Both the position numbers and the translations under genes were made by a program. A DNA stretch of 64,000 bases from Bradyrhizobium sp. CSS354 (GTDB lineage Bacteria; Pseudomonadota; Alphaproteobacteria; Rhizobiales; Xanthobacteraceae), in contig NZ_JAACFU010000019.1 of assembly GCF_029051725.1 (NCBI RefSeq), forward strand, positions 62,001-126,000. Direction: 5' to 3'. This document shows, one piece after another, positions 26,062 through 35,135 of the stretch; the stretch's first letter is position 1; every line of letters starts with the position of its first letter. The notes under the pieces are model-generated. The model was not told where the DNA came from, searched no databases, and was given only the letters and a program-made list of their open reading frames with translations.

Positions 26062-26913
26062 ATGCGATCCGTTGTCATCACCGGCGCGTCCACCGGTATC
26101 GGCTGGGCCATTACTAAATTTCTGGTCGGGCGCGGCTATCGCGTTTTCGGAAGCGTCCGCAAGCAGACCGATGCTGATCGGCTCACGGGCGAGTTCGGTA
26201 CGAACTTCACGCCGCTGCTGTTCGACGTCACCGACGAGGCGGCGGTCCTCGCGGCTGCGCGAAAAGTCCGCGAGGCGCTGAGCGGGGAGACGCTGGCCGG
26301 TCTCGTCAACAATGCCGGCGTCGCGGTCGCCGGTCCCGTGCTCGAGCTGTCGGCCGATGATTTCCGGCGCCAGATGGACATCAACGTCATCGGCCCTGTC
26401 ATCGCGACGCAGGCTTTCGGGCCGCTGCTCGGCGCCGACCCCTCGCTGAAGGGGCCGAAGGGCCGGATCGTGATGATCAGCTCGGTCGCCGGCAAGAACG
26501 GCAATCCGTTGTTGGCGCCATACTGCACCTCCAAGCATGCCATCGAAGGCCTGTCGGAGAGCTTGCGCCGCGAATTGATGCTGTTCGGCATCGACGTCAT
26601 CATCGTCGCCCCCGGCGCGGTGAAGACGCCGATCTGGAGCAAGGCCGAACAGATCGATCTCTCGGTCTACCAGAACTCGCCTTATCTGCCGGCGTTGAAC
26701 AAGGTCATGACGTTCATGATGAAGCTCGGCGAGACCGGGCTGCCGGCCGAGCGGATCGCCGAGGTCGTTTTGGAGGCGCTCACCGCTGAGAGGCCCAAGG
26801 TTCGCTACCAGATCACGCCGGACCGGATGCGACATTTGATGACGGCCACGCTGCCCAAGCGTGTGGTCGACCGCATCATCGCCAAGCGGCTCGGGCTGCT
26901 GCCGCAGGGCTGA
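26062..26913 (+). CDS. Short-chain dehydrogenase/reductase
   Basis: A 283-residue classical SDR. The cofactor loop is TGASTGIG (residues 7-14), the NNAG motif is present (VNNAGVAVAG), and the catalytic Ser-Tyr-Lys set appears as MISSVAGKNG and YCTSK near residue 154. The Ser-Val-Arg after strand 2 (FGSVRKQTD) suggests NADP preference. The C-terminal extension (KVRYQITPDRMRHLMTATLPKRVVDRIIAKRLGL) is characteristic of a subgroup acting on hydrophobic substrates such as retinol or steroid-like compounds. True substrate unknown. ATG at 26062 follows GGGGGAAG. Confidence 0.9.
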   Translation: MRSVVITGASTGIGWAITKFLVGRGYRVFGSVRKQTDADRLTGEFGTNFTPLLFDVTDEAAVLAAARKVREALSGETLAGLVNNAGVAVAGPVLELSADDFRRQMDINVIGPVIATQAFGPLLGADPSLKGPKGRIVMISSVAGKNGNPLLAPYCTSKHAIEGLSESLRRELMLFGIDVIIVAPGAVKTPIWSKAEQIDLSVYQNSPYLPALNKVMTFMMKLGETGLPAERIAEVVLEALTAERPKVRYQITPDRMRHLMTATLPKRVVDRIIAKRLGLLPQG

Positions 26914-26975
26914 GCCTCTGAGGTGAGACCATTGCCAGACAGGTGATCGATTTCCGATCGTGGGAGCGTCTTGAG

Positions 26976-27266
26976 ATGCCGGCTTATGTGATTTTCGACG
27001 TCGAGATCAGGGATTTACAGCAGTACCAAAGCTTTATGTTGGGCGTGAAGCCCGCCCTGGAGGCCGCTGGAGCCAGATATCTGGCGCGCGGGGGCGCCCA
27101 CAAGGTTTACGAGGGAGATTGGCAGCCCCGCAGGATCGTTCTGCTGGAATTCCCATCCGTCGCAGCCTGGGAGGCGTTCTACACAGGCGCGACCTACCAG
27201 GGACTCAAAGCGGTCCGGGACGCTTGCAGTTCTGCCCGCCTGGTCAGCGTCGAGGGCCTCGACTAG
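26976..27266 (+). CDS. DUF1330 family protein
   Basis: A 96-residue alpha/beta protein of the dimeric ferredoxin-like fold. DUF1330 features are seen in order: MPAYVIFDVEIRDLQQYQSFM, PALEAAGARYLARGGAHKVYEGDW, RIVLLEFPSVAAWEAFYTGATYQGLKAVRDA. Members are small cytosolic proteins without a settled function. The start chosen at 26976 matches the family's short N-terminus; the open frame extends upstream to 26943. It follows the SDR gene by about 60 bases and may be co-transcribed. Confidence 0.88.
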   Translation: MPAYVIFDVEIRDLQQYQSFMLGVKPALEAAGARYLARGGAHKVYEGDWQPRRIVLLEFPSVAAWEAFYTGATYQGLKAVRDACSSARLVSVEGLD

Positions 27267-27497
27267 ACTGCAAGTCGGTTCTGCACTGCGGGATTTCCCT
27301 GGGGACGAGTTGGGCGCGGAGACCAATCGGCTTCCGCTAACATTAAGCGAAGGTCGGATCGCGACACGCGTTGCTTGTCCGTGACCGTTCAATTACAGTT
27401 TTATGACACGGTGCAGGCCTTCCGGCTGCGCCGAACGCCGCAGGCCCGGTCAGCCGGCTCGGCATCACCGTGCCGGACCAGCAGTTGCGTGTCGTCG

Positions 27498-29210
27498 ATG
27501 GCGTCCGCGCCCAATCCAGGTCCTTCTGCCACGACCGCCGTACTGGCGAGCGTCGCCGCGCTCGGCATCTGGCGGCTGCTCGCCGTTGCGGCGCCGCATC
27601 TCGCTGCGCTCGTCCTTATGTACGAGACCGAGACGGATTTCGGCGCACGGCTCTCCTTCGTGCTGGCCTGGGGCATCCTCAACTTCTTCTGGATCACACT
27701 GCTGCGGCGGCCGGCGCTCTCGGGTGCGCTGTCGCTGACCCTGGTCGTGGTGCTGGTGCTGCTGTCACGGCTGAAGCACGACGTCGTGCAGATGACGGTG
27801 AACTTCATCGACCTGATGATGATCGACCGCGACACGGTGGCGTTCCTGTTCACGATCTTCCCGAATTTGCGCTGGTCGGTGATCGGGGCCGGCCTCGTCA
27901 CGCTGCCGCTGATGTATGCGCTGTGGTGGCTCGACCCATTCCGCATCCGTAGGCTGCCGGCGCTCGCCTGCAAGCTCGCCTGCCTCGCCGCGCTGGTCGG
28001 CTATTCGCTCTATCATCCGGACGAGGCCTGGCGCGGCTATTACGACGACGGCTATCTCTCGAAGTTCTTCCGCTCCGGCGTCAGCGCGGTCTCCGACTTC
28101 GCGCAATACGGCTTCATGGAGTCGACGGCTTCGACCAACGAACGGCTCAACATGCCGCTGGTCGATGCCTGCCATCCCGCCGGCCGGCGGCCGAACATCA
28201 TCATGGTCCATGATGAATCGAGCTTCGACATCCGCGCTGCGCAGGGCATCAAGGTGCCGCCGGGCTACGGCAGCCATTTCAAATCCTGGGACGGCAAGGA
28301 GCGCGCGTTTCTGGCCGAGAGCAATGGCGGGCCGAGCTGGTTCACCGAATACAATGTGCTCGCAGGGTTGTCGTCGCGCTCGTTCGGCCGCTTCGCCTAT
28401 TTCGTGACCCGCATCGCGACGGGCCGCGTCGAGCGCGGCCTGCCGCTGGCGCTGCGCCGCTGCGGCTACGATACGATGTCGCTCTACCCCGCCCATGGCG
28501 GCTTCATGGCCGCGCGCAGCTTTCAGGTGACGACCGGCATCGAACGCTTCCTCGATTCCAAGGATCTCGGCGCCAAGGATGTCGAGCCGGATAGCTTCTT
28601 CTACGACAAGGCGCTCCGGCTGATGGGTGAGCGAACGCCGAACAAGCCGCTGTTCACCTTCATCTATCTCGGCGCCAATCATTTCCCCTGGGAGACGCGC
28701 TTCCGCCCGGATCTGCTGCCGAACTGGCGCGCACCGGGCAATGTGCCCTCCATCGACGAATATCTGCGCCGGCAGGCGATGAGCGCCGAGCAATACAAGG
28801 CTTTTCTCGCGAGCCTGAAGAAGAAATTTCCCGGCGAGCCCTTCCTGATCGTGCGCTACGGCGATCACCAGCCGGAATTCGCGCCTGCTATCCTCGAGCC
28901 CGGGCTCGACGAGGGCGCTCTCGGCAAGAAGCTCGACGCCTACGACCCACGTCTTTACGCGACCTACTACGCGATCGACGCCGTCAATTTCGAGCCGGTG
29001 AAGAGCGAGGCCGTGATGGACACGGTCGATGGCCCGTATCTGCCGCTGGTCATCCAGGAAGCTGCCGGCATCCCGCTTGATCCGTCCTTCGCTGAGCAGA
29101 AGGAGATCATGCTCCGCTGCAAGGGCATATTCTACGGTTGCAAGGACGGGGCCGAAGCGCGCCGGCTGAACCGGCTGCTGATCGATGCGGGGATGATCAG
29201 AGGGTTGTAG
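27498..29210 (+). CDS. Membrane sulfatase-family phosphotransferase/hydrolase (LTA synthase-like)
   Basis: About 570 residues from the Met at 27498 (an earlier frame start at 27375 adds a non-membrane tail). The first 190 residues hold about five hydrophobic helices, followed by a periplasmic alkaline-phosphatase/sulfatase domain. The metal-binding start is RPNIIMVHDESSFD, the nucleophile region is TEYNVLAGLSSRSF, and the late metal site is RYGDHQPEF. The overall plan matches LTA synthase-like and phosphoglycerol or phosphoethanolamine transferases that modify lipids or periplasmic glycans. The group transferred cannot be told from sequence. Monocistronic by spacing. Confidence 0.82.
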   Translation: MASAPNPGPSATTAVLASVAALGIWRLLAVAAPHLAALVLMYETETDFGARLSFVLAWGILNFFWITLLRRPALSGALSLTLVVVLVLLSRLKHDVVQMTVNFIDLMMIDRDTVAFLFTIFPNLRWSVIGAGLVTLPLMYALWWLDPFRIRRLPALACKLACLAALVGYSLYHPDEAWRGYYDDGYLSKFFRSGVSAVSDFAQYGFMESTASTNERLNMPLVDACHPAGRRPNIIMVHDESSFDIRAAQGIKVPPGYGSHFKSWDGKERAFLAESNGGPSWFTEYNVLAGLSSRSFGRFAYFVTRIATGRVERGLPLALRRCGYDTMSLYPAHGGFMAARSFQVTTGIERFLDSKDLGAKDVEPDSFFYDKALRLMGERTPNKPLFTFIYLGANHFPWETRFRPDLLPNWRAPGNVPSIDEYLRRQAMSAEQYKAFLASLKKKFPGEPFLIVRYGDHQPEFAPAILEPGLDEGALGKKLDAYDPRLYATYYAIDAVNFEPVKSEAVMDTVDGPYLPLVIQEAAGIPLDPSFAEQKEIMLRCKGIFYGCKDGAEARRLNRLLIDAGMIRGL

Positions 29211-29222
29211 CGTCTCTCCAAC

Positions 29223-29360
29223 GTCGTCCTGGCGAAGGCCATGACCCATACCGCGTGATTTATCGTTGGCAAAATGTGTTGGTTCCAACGAAATCGTGGC
29301 TATCGGACTTCGACAATTGCCTTGTGGGGGGTGATGGATCCTGGCCTTCGCCAGGACGAC
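29223..29360. repeat. Palindromic repeat bracketing the region between convergent genes
   Basis: An 18-base arm (GTCGTCCTGGCGAAGGCC, 29223-29240) is exactly inverted at 29343-29360. The interior (about 100 bases) is A/T-richer. It sits between the sulfatase-like gene and the convergent transporter gene. It resembles the other long-armed repeats of this window in design but not in core sequence. Confidence 0.75.
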
Positions 29361-29379
29361 ATCGAATGAATGGCGCGGC

Positions 29380-30939
29380 TTACCGCCCACCCACCTTCTC
29401 CCACAGCCATTTCGCCACCGCATCCGGCGACGAATTCGCATCATTGCCGGCGGCGCGTAAATTGGCTTCGCGCATGGTCGCGATGTCGATCTTGCCGAGC
29501 AGCGGTTTCAGTGCGGCCTGCAACCGCTCGTCGCCGGCCCGTTTCGGGGCCAGCAGCAGGATGGCGTCGTAGGGCGGGATCGCGTGCCTGGGATCGTCGA
29601 GCGCAACGAGATCGTATTTTGCGATCAGCCCGTCGCTGGTGTAGCCCGCGATGACATCGACCTCGCCGCTGGCGACGGCCGCATACATGAAGTCCGGCTG
29701 CATCTGGCGCTGGGCGCGGAACGAGAGGCCATAGGCCTTTTGCAGCGCCGCCCATTCGGGTCGCGAGAAGAACTCATAGTCGCCGGCGATCGACAGGGTC
29801 GAAGCATGCGCGGCGAGATCGGCGATGGTGCGGATGCCAAGTGCCTCGGCGCGCTTCTTCGGGATCACCAGCGCATAGGCGTTCTCGAATCCGAGCTCGC
29901 CCAGCAGCGTGATGTTCTCCTTCGCAAGCGTTGTCTGCAGCTCCGCCAGCAGCTCCGCGCGCGGCTTGATGTCCGTGCGGTGAAGCTGATTGGCCCAGAG
30001 CGTGCCGGAATAATCGACATAGAGATCGATATCGCCGGCCTTCAACGCCTCGAAGATCACGCTCGAGCCGAGACCGGATCGTGCGACGGCGGAAAGACCG
30101 GCCGCCTGCAGCCGGTCCCGCATCAGCGCCGACAGCACATACTGCTCGGCAAACGTCTTGGCGCCGACGACATAGTTCTGTGACGAGCGCTCCATCGTCG
30201 GCACCAATGTTGCGACGACCAGTGCGGCGATCCCGGCCGCGCCAAGCGCTGTACGCACGCGGTTGCGCCAGCGCAGGCCGCTCTCGATCAGCCCGAGCAG
30301 TTGATCGACGGCGAGCGCCAGCAGGGCCGAGGCAAAGCAGCCGAACAGCACGAACACCCAGTTCTGGGTCTGGAGCCCGGCAAAGATGTAATTGCCGAGG
30401 CTGGTCTGCCCGATCGGGGTCGACAGCGTCGCGGTGCCGATCACCCACACTGCGGCGGTACGGATGCCAGCCATCATCACCGGGAGAGCCAGCGGCAGTT
30501 CGACCATCACCAGAGACTGCGGTGCGGTCATTCCGACGCCCTTCGCGGCCTCGATCAGCGCGGGATCGATGCCGTTGAGGCCGGTGATGCCATTGCGCAG
30601 CACCGGCAGCATCGAATAGAGCGCCAGCGCCAGCATCGCCGGCAGGAAGCCGAAAGCGGAGAAGGAGACGCCGAACCAGGCCAGCGTTACGGAGGCCGCG
30701 AGCAGCAGGAGCGGATAGAACAGCGCGAGCAGCGCCAGTCCGGGCACCGTCTGCACGATGCTGGCGAGCGCGAGCAGCACGGCGCGCGGCGTGGGGCGGT
30801 TGCGAGTCAGGATCGCCAGCGGCAGGCTGACCATCAGGCCGAGCGCAAGTGCGGCAAGACTCACCCGGACGTGGTTGCCGAGATAGTCGGGCAAATGCCC
30901 CAGCGCCTCGCCCCAGCGCGGATCGATGAAAAGGCTCAT
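29380..30939 (-). CDS. Osmoprotectant ABC transporter, permease fused to substrate-binding domain
   Basis: A 519-residue fusion. Residues 1-225 are a MetI-type permease with about five helices and the ATPase-contact loop NGIDPALIEAAKGVGMTAPQSL (the EAA motif). After another membrane helix (around 235-250) the C-terminal 270 residues form an OpuAC/ProX-type binding domain that would sit in the periplasm (starting NYVVGAKTFAEQYVLSALM, with DIDLYVDYSGTLWANQL and FMYAAVASGEVDVIAGYTSD). Ligand is likely a quaternary amine such as glycine betaine or choline. It overlaps the ATPase gene by four bases and is the downstream partner. Confidence 0.92.
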   Translation of the reverse strand: MSLFIDPRWGEALGHLPDYLGNHVRVSLAALALGLMVSLPLAILTRNRPTPRAVLLALASIVQTVPGLALLALFYPLLLLAASVTLAWFGVSFSAFGFLPAMLALALYSMLPVLRNGITGLNGIDPALIEAAKGVGMTAPQSLVMVELPLALPVMMAGIRTAAVWVIGTATLSTPIGQTSLGNYIFAGLQTQNWVFVLFGCFASALLALAVDQLLGLIESGLRWRNRVRTALGAAGIAALVVATLVPTMERSSQNYVVGAKTFAEQYVLSALMRDRLQAAGLSAVARSGLGSSVIFEALKAGDIDLYVDYSGTLWANQLHRTDIKPRAELLAELQTTLAKENITLLGELGFENAYALVIPKKRAEALGIRTIADLAAHASTLSIAGDYEFFSRPEWAALQKAYGLSFRAQRQMQPDFMYAAVASGEVDVIAGYTSDGLIAKYDLVALDDPRHAIPPYDAILLLAPKRAGDERLQAALKPLLGKIDIATMREANLRAAGNDANSSPDAVAKWLWEKVGGR

Positions 30940-31718
30940 GCCGCCCCGCTCTGTGGCAGCAGCGCGTTCAATCGCTCGACCTGGCGACGCGGCGTCCGCA
31001 GCAACTCCAGCACGTAGGCGTCATTGCTTTTCGAGAGCTCCACTGGCGTGCCCTGCGCCAGCAGCTTCCCGCCGCGCATTACGGCGATGCGGTCCGCGAG
31101 CAGGATCGCTTCCGTCATGTCGTGGGTGATCATCACGGTGGTGAGGCCGAGCTTGCGGTGCAGCTCGCGAAAATCGTCGCCGAGTGCATCGCGGGTGAGG
31201 GGATCGAGCGCGCCGAATGGCTCGTCCATCAGTACGATCCGGGGCCTTGCCGCAAGCGCCCGCGCCACGCCGACGCGCTGGCGCTGGCCGCCCGAGAGCG
31301 CATCCGGCAACCGCTCGCGATGCGCGGACCGGTCGAGCTGCACGAGTTCGAGCAACTCATCGACCCTCGTTGCGATATCCGCCGCAGGGACGCCGAGCAG
31401 TTTTGGCGTGATCCCGATATTGTCGGCGACACTCAGATGCGGGAACAGCCCGCCGCTCTGGAAGACGTAGCCGATGCGGCGCCGCAGCGCGACCGGATCG
31501 ACGGATTGCACGTCGTCGCCCTCGACCGTGATCGCGCCGCCATCCGCCTCGATCAGGCGGTTGGCGAGCCGCAGCAGCGTCGTCTTGCCCGAACCCGAGC
31601 CGCCGACGACGGCAACAAACTCGCCTTCGGCGATGTCGAGTGACACATCGTCCACAGCCTTGAGCGCGCCGAAGCTCTTGGTGACGTGGGCATAGCCAAT
31701 CATCGGCCTGGAGGGCAT
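30936..31718 (-). CDS. Osmoprotectant ABC transporter, ATP-binding protein
   Basis: A 260-residue ABC ATPase: Walker A GGSGSGKTTLL at residues 38-48, Q-loop FQSGGLFPH, signature LSGGQRQRVGVARAL, Walker B RIVLMDEPFGALD and the switch His in MITHDMTEAI. The position of the signature and the C-terminal half fit the OpuCA/ProV-like group, but there is no CBS pair, so ionic-strength sensing through CBS domains is not expected. First gene of a two-gene operon; the next start overlaps (ATGA). Confidence 0.94.
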   Translation of the reverse strand: MPSRPMIGYAHVTKSFGALKAVDDVSLDIAEGEFVAVVGGSGSGKTTLLRLANRLIEADGGAITVEGDDVQSVDPVALRRRIGYVFQSGGLFPHLSVADNIGITPKLLGVPAADIATRVDELLELVQLDRSAHRERLPDALSGGQRQRVGVARALAARPRIVLMDEPFGALDPLTRDALGDDFRELHRKLGLTTVMITHDMTEAILLADRIAVMRGGKLLAQGTPVELSKSNDAYVLELLRTPRRQVERLNALLPQSGAA

Positions 31719-31850
31719 CGGGCGGGGCTCACTGCGCTAACCCGCCCGTGGGGCAGGGGATGACGAGGCCCATGCGTAGCACGCTTGGCGGCTTGATTGA
31801 ACTTGGCTGCGCGAGCGGGTAAGGCATCGGGCCAAGTTCGGAGGGAATAC

Positions 31851-32669
31851 ATGACGACGCTTACGGCGGTGGCGCTGGAAGATGCCAAGGTCGCGTTCCG
31901 GCTGGGGGACGAGCGGGTCTATACGGCGGTGGAGAAGGCGAATCTGACGGTCGGAGAGGGCGAGTTCGTCGCCATCGTCGGCCCAACCGGCTGCGGGAAA
32001 TCGACGCTGCTCAACGTCGCGGCCGGGCTGCTGAAGCCGGCTGCCGGGAGCGTCAGGATATTCGACCAGCCGCTTGCCGGGCTGAACCGGGATGCCGGCT
32101 ATCTGTTCCAGGCCGATGCGCTGTTCCCCTGGATGACCGCGCTCGACAACGTCGCGATCGGGCTCGAAGTCAGCGGCACGCCGCGCAGCGAGGCGCTGCC
32201 GCGGGCGCAAAAGTGGCTGACCTCGGTTGGCTTGGGCGCCTTCGCCAACCGCTATCCTCACATGCTCTCGGGTGGACAGCGCAAGCGCGTGGCTCTGGCG
32301 CAGGTGCTGATCCGCGATCCAAAGATCCTGCTGATGGACGAGCCGTTCGGGCCGCTGGATGCGCAGACCCGGCAGGTGATGGGCAACCTGCTGCTCGACC
32401 TCTGGAACGCCGACCGCAAAGCCGTGCTGTTCGTCACCCATGATCTCGAGGAGGCGATCGCGCTCGCCGACCGCGTCGTGATCATGTCGACGGGGCCGTC
32501 CTCCCGCATCATCGGCGACTGGCGCGTGAGCCTGCCGCGTCCGCGCGACATTTTTGAGGTGCGCCTGGACCAGGAGTTCCATGCGCTTCATCGCGAAATC
32601 TGGAGCGTGCTCAAGGACGAAGTCATGAAGGGTTATGCGCAGTCCACGCAAGCGGCGGAGGCTGTGTGA
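31851..32669 (+). CDS. Nitrate/sulfonate/taurine-type ABC transporter, ATP-binding protein
   Basis: A 272-residue ATPase of the SsuB/TauB/NrtD group: Walker A GPTGCGKSTLLNVAAG near residue 45, Q-loop FQADALFPWMTALDNVAIG, signature LSGGQRKRVALAQVL, Walker B ILLMDEPFGPLD and switch FVTHDLEEAI. The ALFPWMTALDN Q-loop is typical of the group. The start at 31851 follows GGAGGGAATAC. Its stop overlaps the permease start (TGATG). Substrate unknown; thiamine-precursor, sulfonate, nitrate and aromatic carboxylate importers all share this architecture. Confidence 0.93.
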   Translation: MTTLTAVALEDAKVAFRLGDERVYTAVEKANLTVGEGEFVAIVGPTGCGKSTLLNVAAGLLKPAAGSVRIFDQPLAGLNRDAGYLFQADALFPWMTALDNVAIGLEVSGTPRSEALPRAQKWLTSVGLGAFANRYPHMLSGGQRKRVALAQVLIRDPKILLMDEPFGPLDAQTRQVMGNLLLDLWNADRKAVLFVTHDLEEAIALADRVVIMSTGPSSRIIGDWRVSLPRPRDIFEVRLDQEFHALHREIWSVLKDEVMKGYAQSTQAAEAV

Positions 32670-33454
32670 TGTCGCGGCTGACGCTGCTCTCGCTGCAAGT
32701 GCTGGTCGCGGTGGTCTGCCTCGCGCTGTGGCAATTGCTGTCGACCGTGCCCGTGTTCGGCAAGATCCTGCTGCCGCCGTTCTTCTTCTCCAACCCGGTC
32801 GACGTCTTCGCCCAGATCGTCAAATGGTTCTCGTCCGGTGTGATCTGGAAGCATCTCGGCATCACGCTGACAGAATCGATCCTGGCCTTCGTGATCGGAT
32901 CGGCCGGTGGCGTGCTGATCGGCTTCTGGTTCGCGCGCCAGCCGCTGGTCGCCGCGGTGTTCGATCCCTACGTCAAGATGGTCAACGCACTGCCGCGTGT
33001 CGTGCTGGCGCCGATCTTCGCGCTGTGGCTTGGACTGGGCATCTGGTCCAAGGTCGCGCTCGGCGTGACGCTGGTGTTCTTCATCGTGTTCTTCAACGTC
33101 TATCAGGGCGTCAAGGAGGTCAGCCGCACCGTGCTCGACAACGGCCGCATGCTCGGCATGAGCGAGCGGCAGCTGATGCAGCACGTCTATTGGCCCTCGG
33201 CGCTGTCGTGGATGTTCTCATCCCTGCACACGTCGGTGGGCTTTGCCGTGGTCGGTGCGGTCGTCGGCGAATATCTGGGATCGGCGGCGGGGCTCGGCTA
33301 TCTCATTCAGCAGGCCGAGGGCATCTTCGACGTCGCCGGGGTGTTCGCCGGCATGTTCGTGCTGTCGGCCTTTGTCATTCTGATCGATTTTGGTGTGACG
33401 CTGGTCGAGCGGAGACTGCTGGTCTGGCGCCCGACCGTGGACGGACGCGGCTAG
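32669..33454 (+). CDS. Nitrate/sulfonate/taurine-type ABC transporter, permease
   Basis: A 261-residue inner-membrane protein with about six hydrophobic helices and the EAA-type loop near VSRTVLDNGRMLGMSERQLMQHVYWPSAL. The fold is the SsuC/TauC permease type (KMVNALPRVVLAPIFALWLGLGIWSK). It is translationally coupled to the ATPase gene. The binding protein for the system is very probably the one at 34081, separated by an oppositely oriented cupin gene. Confidence 0.92.
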   Translation: MSRLTLLSLQVLVAVVCLALWQLLSTVPVFGKILLPPFFFSNPVDVFAQIVKWFSSGVIWKHLGITLTESILAFVIGSAGGVLIGFWFARQPLVAAVFDPYVKMVNALPRVVLAPIFALWLGLGIWSKVALGVTLVFFIVFFNVYQGVKEVSRTVLDNGRMLGMSERQLMQHVYWPSALSWMFSSLHTSVGFAVVGAVVGEYLGSAAGLGYLIQQAEGIFDVAGVFAGMFVLSAFVILIDFGVTLVERRLLVWRPTVDGRG

Positions 33455-33493
33455 GCCGCAAGGGGCCCGCGCGCCGCGCGAGCCCCGGATCGA

Positions 33494-33943
33494 TCAATCC
33501 AGCAACTTGGTGTCGTCGGGGGCCTGCGGCGGCGTCTTGATCGCGATGGCCTTGACCTGTCCGCTGATCGGCTTGGTGCCGCCATGCGGCGTCCCCTTCG
33601 GGATGATGACGAGGTCGCCCGGCTTCACCGTGACCTCCTTGTCGCCGAACCAGATCGTGCCGGTGCCCTCCAAAATATACTGGATCTCGTTCGTGTTGGG
33701 ATGCATGTGCTTGGGCACATTGCCGACCTGGATCGAGATGGTGGCGCCGTCGGCACTCGCGAACATCTTGGAACGGAAGCCGACGGCGTTGGCGTTTCCG
33801 AGCGCGTCGCCCTCCATCTCGCCGGTGTGGATGATTTGCGGAGTGATGTTCTCCGCGGCCAGCGCCGGCCGCAGCAGGTGGGTTGCGCCGCATCCGGCGG
33901 CAAAAGCGGTGGCGATCGACAGTCCGATTGCAAGGCGATTCAT
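33494..33943 (-). CDS. Secreted cupin-domain protein
   Basis: A 149-residue protein with a signal peptide (RLAIGLSIATAFAAGCGATHLLRPALA, probable cleavage after ALA near residue 29) and one cupin barrel. Metal-ligand-like residues of motif 1 are HMHPNTNEIQYILEGTG and of motif 2 PHGG within IIPKGTPHGG. The Cys in AAGCGA could also be a lipidation site, but the hydrophobic stretch continues past it, so cleavage by signal peptidase I is preferred. It is read opposite to the ABC genes on both sides and may bind the same small molecule; function unknown. Confidence 0.85.
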   Translation of the reverse strand: MNRLAIGLSIATAFAAGCGATHLLRPALAAENITPQIIHTGEMEGDALGNANAVGFRSKMFASADGATISIQVGNVPKHMHPNTNEIQYILEGTGTIWFGDKEVTVKPGDLVIIPKGTPHGGTKPISGQVKAIAIKTPPQAPDDTKLLD

Positions 33944-34080
33944 GGATGATCCTCCCCATCAAGAATTGTTCTTGTGGGCTCATGCTATTGCGCCGAAAGG
34001 CCGATGGCCAGCGCCTTCGGTCCTGCTTCTCAAGCCAGTCCGGCTGCTCTATGGTGCCGCCAGCCGAACGGAGGAAACCA

Positions 34081-35106
34081 ATGAAGAACACGATAGCCAG
34101 GCTCGCGGGCGCGCTGCTCGCGCTGACGCTCACCACCGGTCTTGCCGCGGCGCAAAGCAAGGTCACCATCGCGATCGGCGGCGGCTCCTGCCTGTGCTAC
34201 CTGCCCACGGTGCTGGCCAAGCAGCTCGGCGAATACGACAAGGCCGGCCTCAATGTCGAACTCGTGGACCTCAAGGGCGGCTCGGACGCGCTCAAGGCCG
34301 TGCTCGGCGGCAGCGCAGACGTGGTCTCCGGCTATTTCGACCATTGCGTCAACCTCGCGGCCAAGAAGCAGGAGCTTCAGGCGTTCGTCGTCTATGACCG
34401 CTATCCCGGCCTCGTGCTGGTGGTTTCGCCCTCGCACACCAACGAGATCAAGTCGATCAAGGACCTCGCCGGCAAGAAGGTCGGCGTCAGCGCGCCCGGC
34501 TCCTCCACTGACTTCTTCCTGAAGTATATGCTGAAGAAGAACGGCGTGGATCCCGCCAGCACCGCCGTGATCGGCGTCGGCCTCGGCGCCACTGCGGTCG
34601 CCGCCATGGAGCAGGGCCAGATCGACGCCGCCGTGATGCTCGATCCATCCGTGACCGTGCTCCAGGGCAGCCACAAGGATCTGCGCATCCTCTCGGACAC
34701 CCGCACGCAAAAGGATACGCTCGAGACGTTCGGCGGCGAATATCCGGGCGGCGCGCTGTACTCGACCGCGGCCTGGGTTGCCGGCCACGAGAAGGAGACG
34801 CAGGCGCTCACCAACGCGATCCTGGGCACGCTCGCCTGGATCCACTCGCACTCGCCTGAGGAGATCATGGCGAAGATGCCGGAGGAGACGGTCGGCAAGA
34901 ACAAGGACCTCTATCTCGCGGCCCTCAAGAACACGATCCCGATGTACTCCGAGACCGGCAAGATGGACCCGAAGGGCGCTGACGCCGTGCTCGCGGTGTT
35001 CAGCGTCGGATCGCCCGACGTGGCGAACGCCAAGATCGACGTCAGCAAGACCTTCACCAACAAGTACGTCGAGCAGGCCAAGAAGACCACGGGCAGCGCC
35101 AAATAA
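34081..35106 (+). CDS. ABC transporter substrate-binding protein (NMT1/SsuA-like)
   Basis: A 341-residue periplasmic protein with a Sec signal peptide (IARLAGALLALTLTTGLAAAQS, cleavage after AAA-type site near residue 24). The mature part begins KVTIAIGGGSCLCYLPTVLAKQLGEYDKAGLNVELVDLKGGSDALKAVLGG, the normal start of NMT1/SsuA-type binding proteins, and DQSS-like ligand residues lie around VSAPGSSTDFFLKYMLKKNG. It pairs by type and nearness with the ATPase and permease at 31851-33454. AGGAAACCA precedes the start. Ligand unknown. Confidence 0.92.
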   Translation: MKNTIARLAGALLALTLTTGLAAAQSKVTIAIGGGSCLCYLPTVLAKQLGEYDKAGLNVELVDLKGGSDALKAVLGGSADVVSGYFDHCVNLAAKKQELQAFVVYDRYPGLVLVVSPSHTNEIKSIKDLAGKKVGVSAPGSSTDFFLKYMLKKNGVDPASTAVIGVGLGATAVAAMEQGQIDAAVMLDPSVTVLQGSHKDLRILSDTRTQKDTLETFGGEYPGGALYSTAAWVAGHEKETQALTNAILGTLAWIHSHSPEEIMAKMPEETVGKNKDLYLAALKNTIPMYSETGKMDPKGADAVLAVFSVGSPDVANAKIDVSKTFTNKYVEQAKKTTGSAK

Positions 35107-35135
35107 CCGACGCGAAGGCGTGGTCATCAGGCGTC

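Noticed and set aside
33375..34169. 264-codon minus frame over the cupin region
   Set aside because: Out of frame with the cupin gene, low-complexity Arg/His content.
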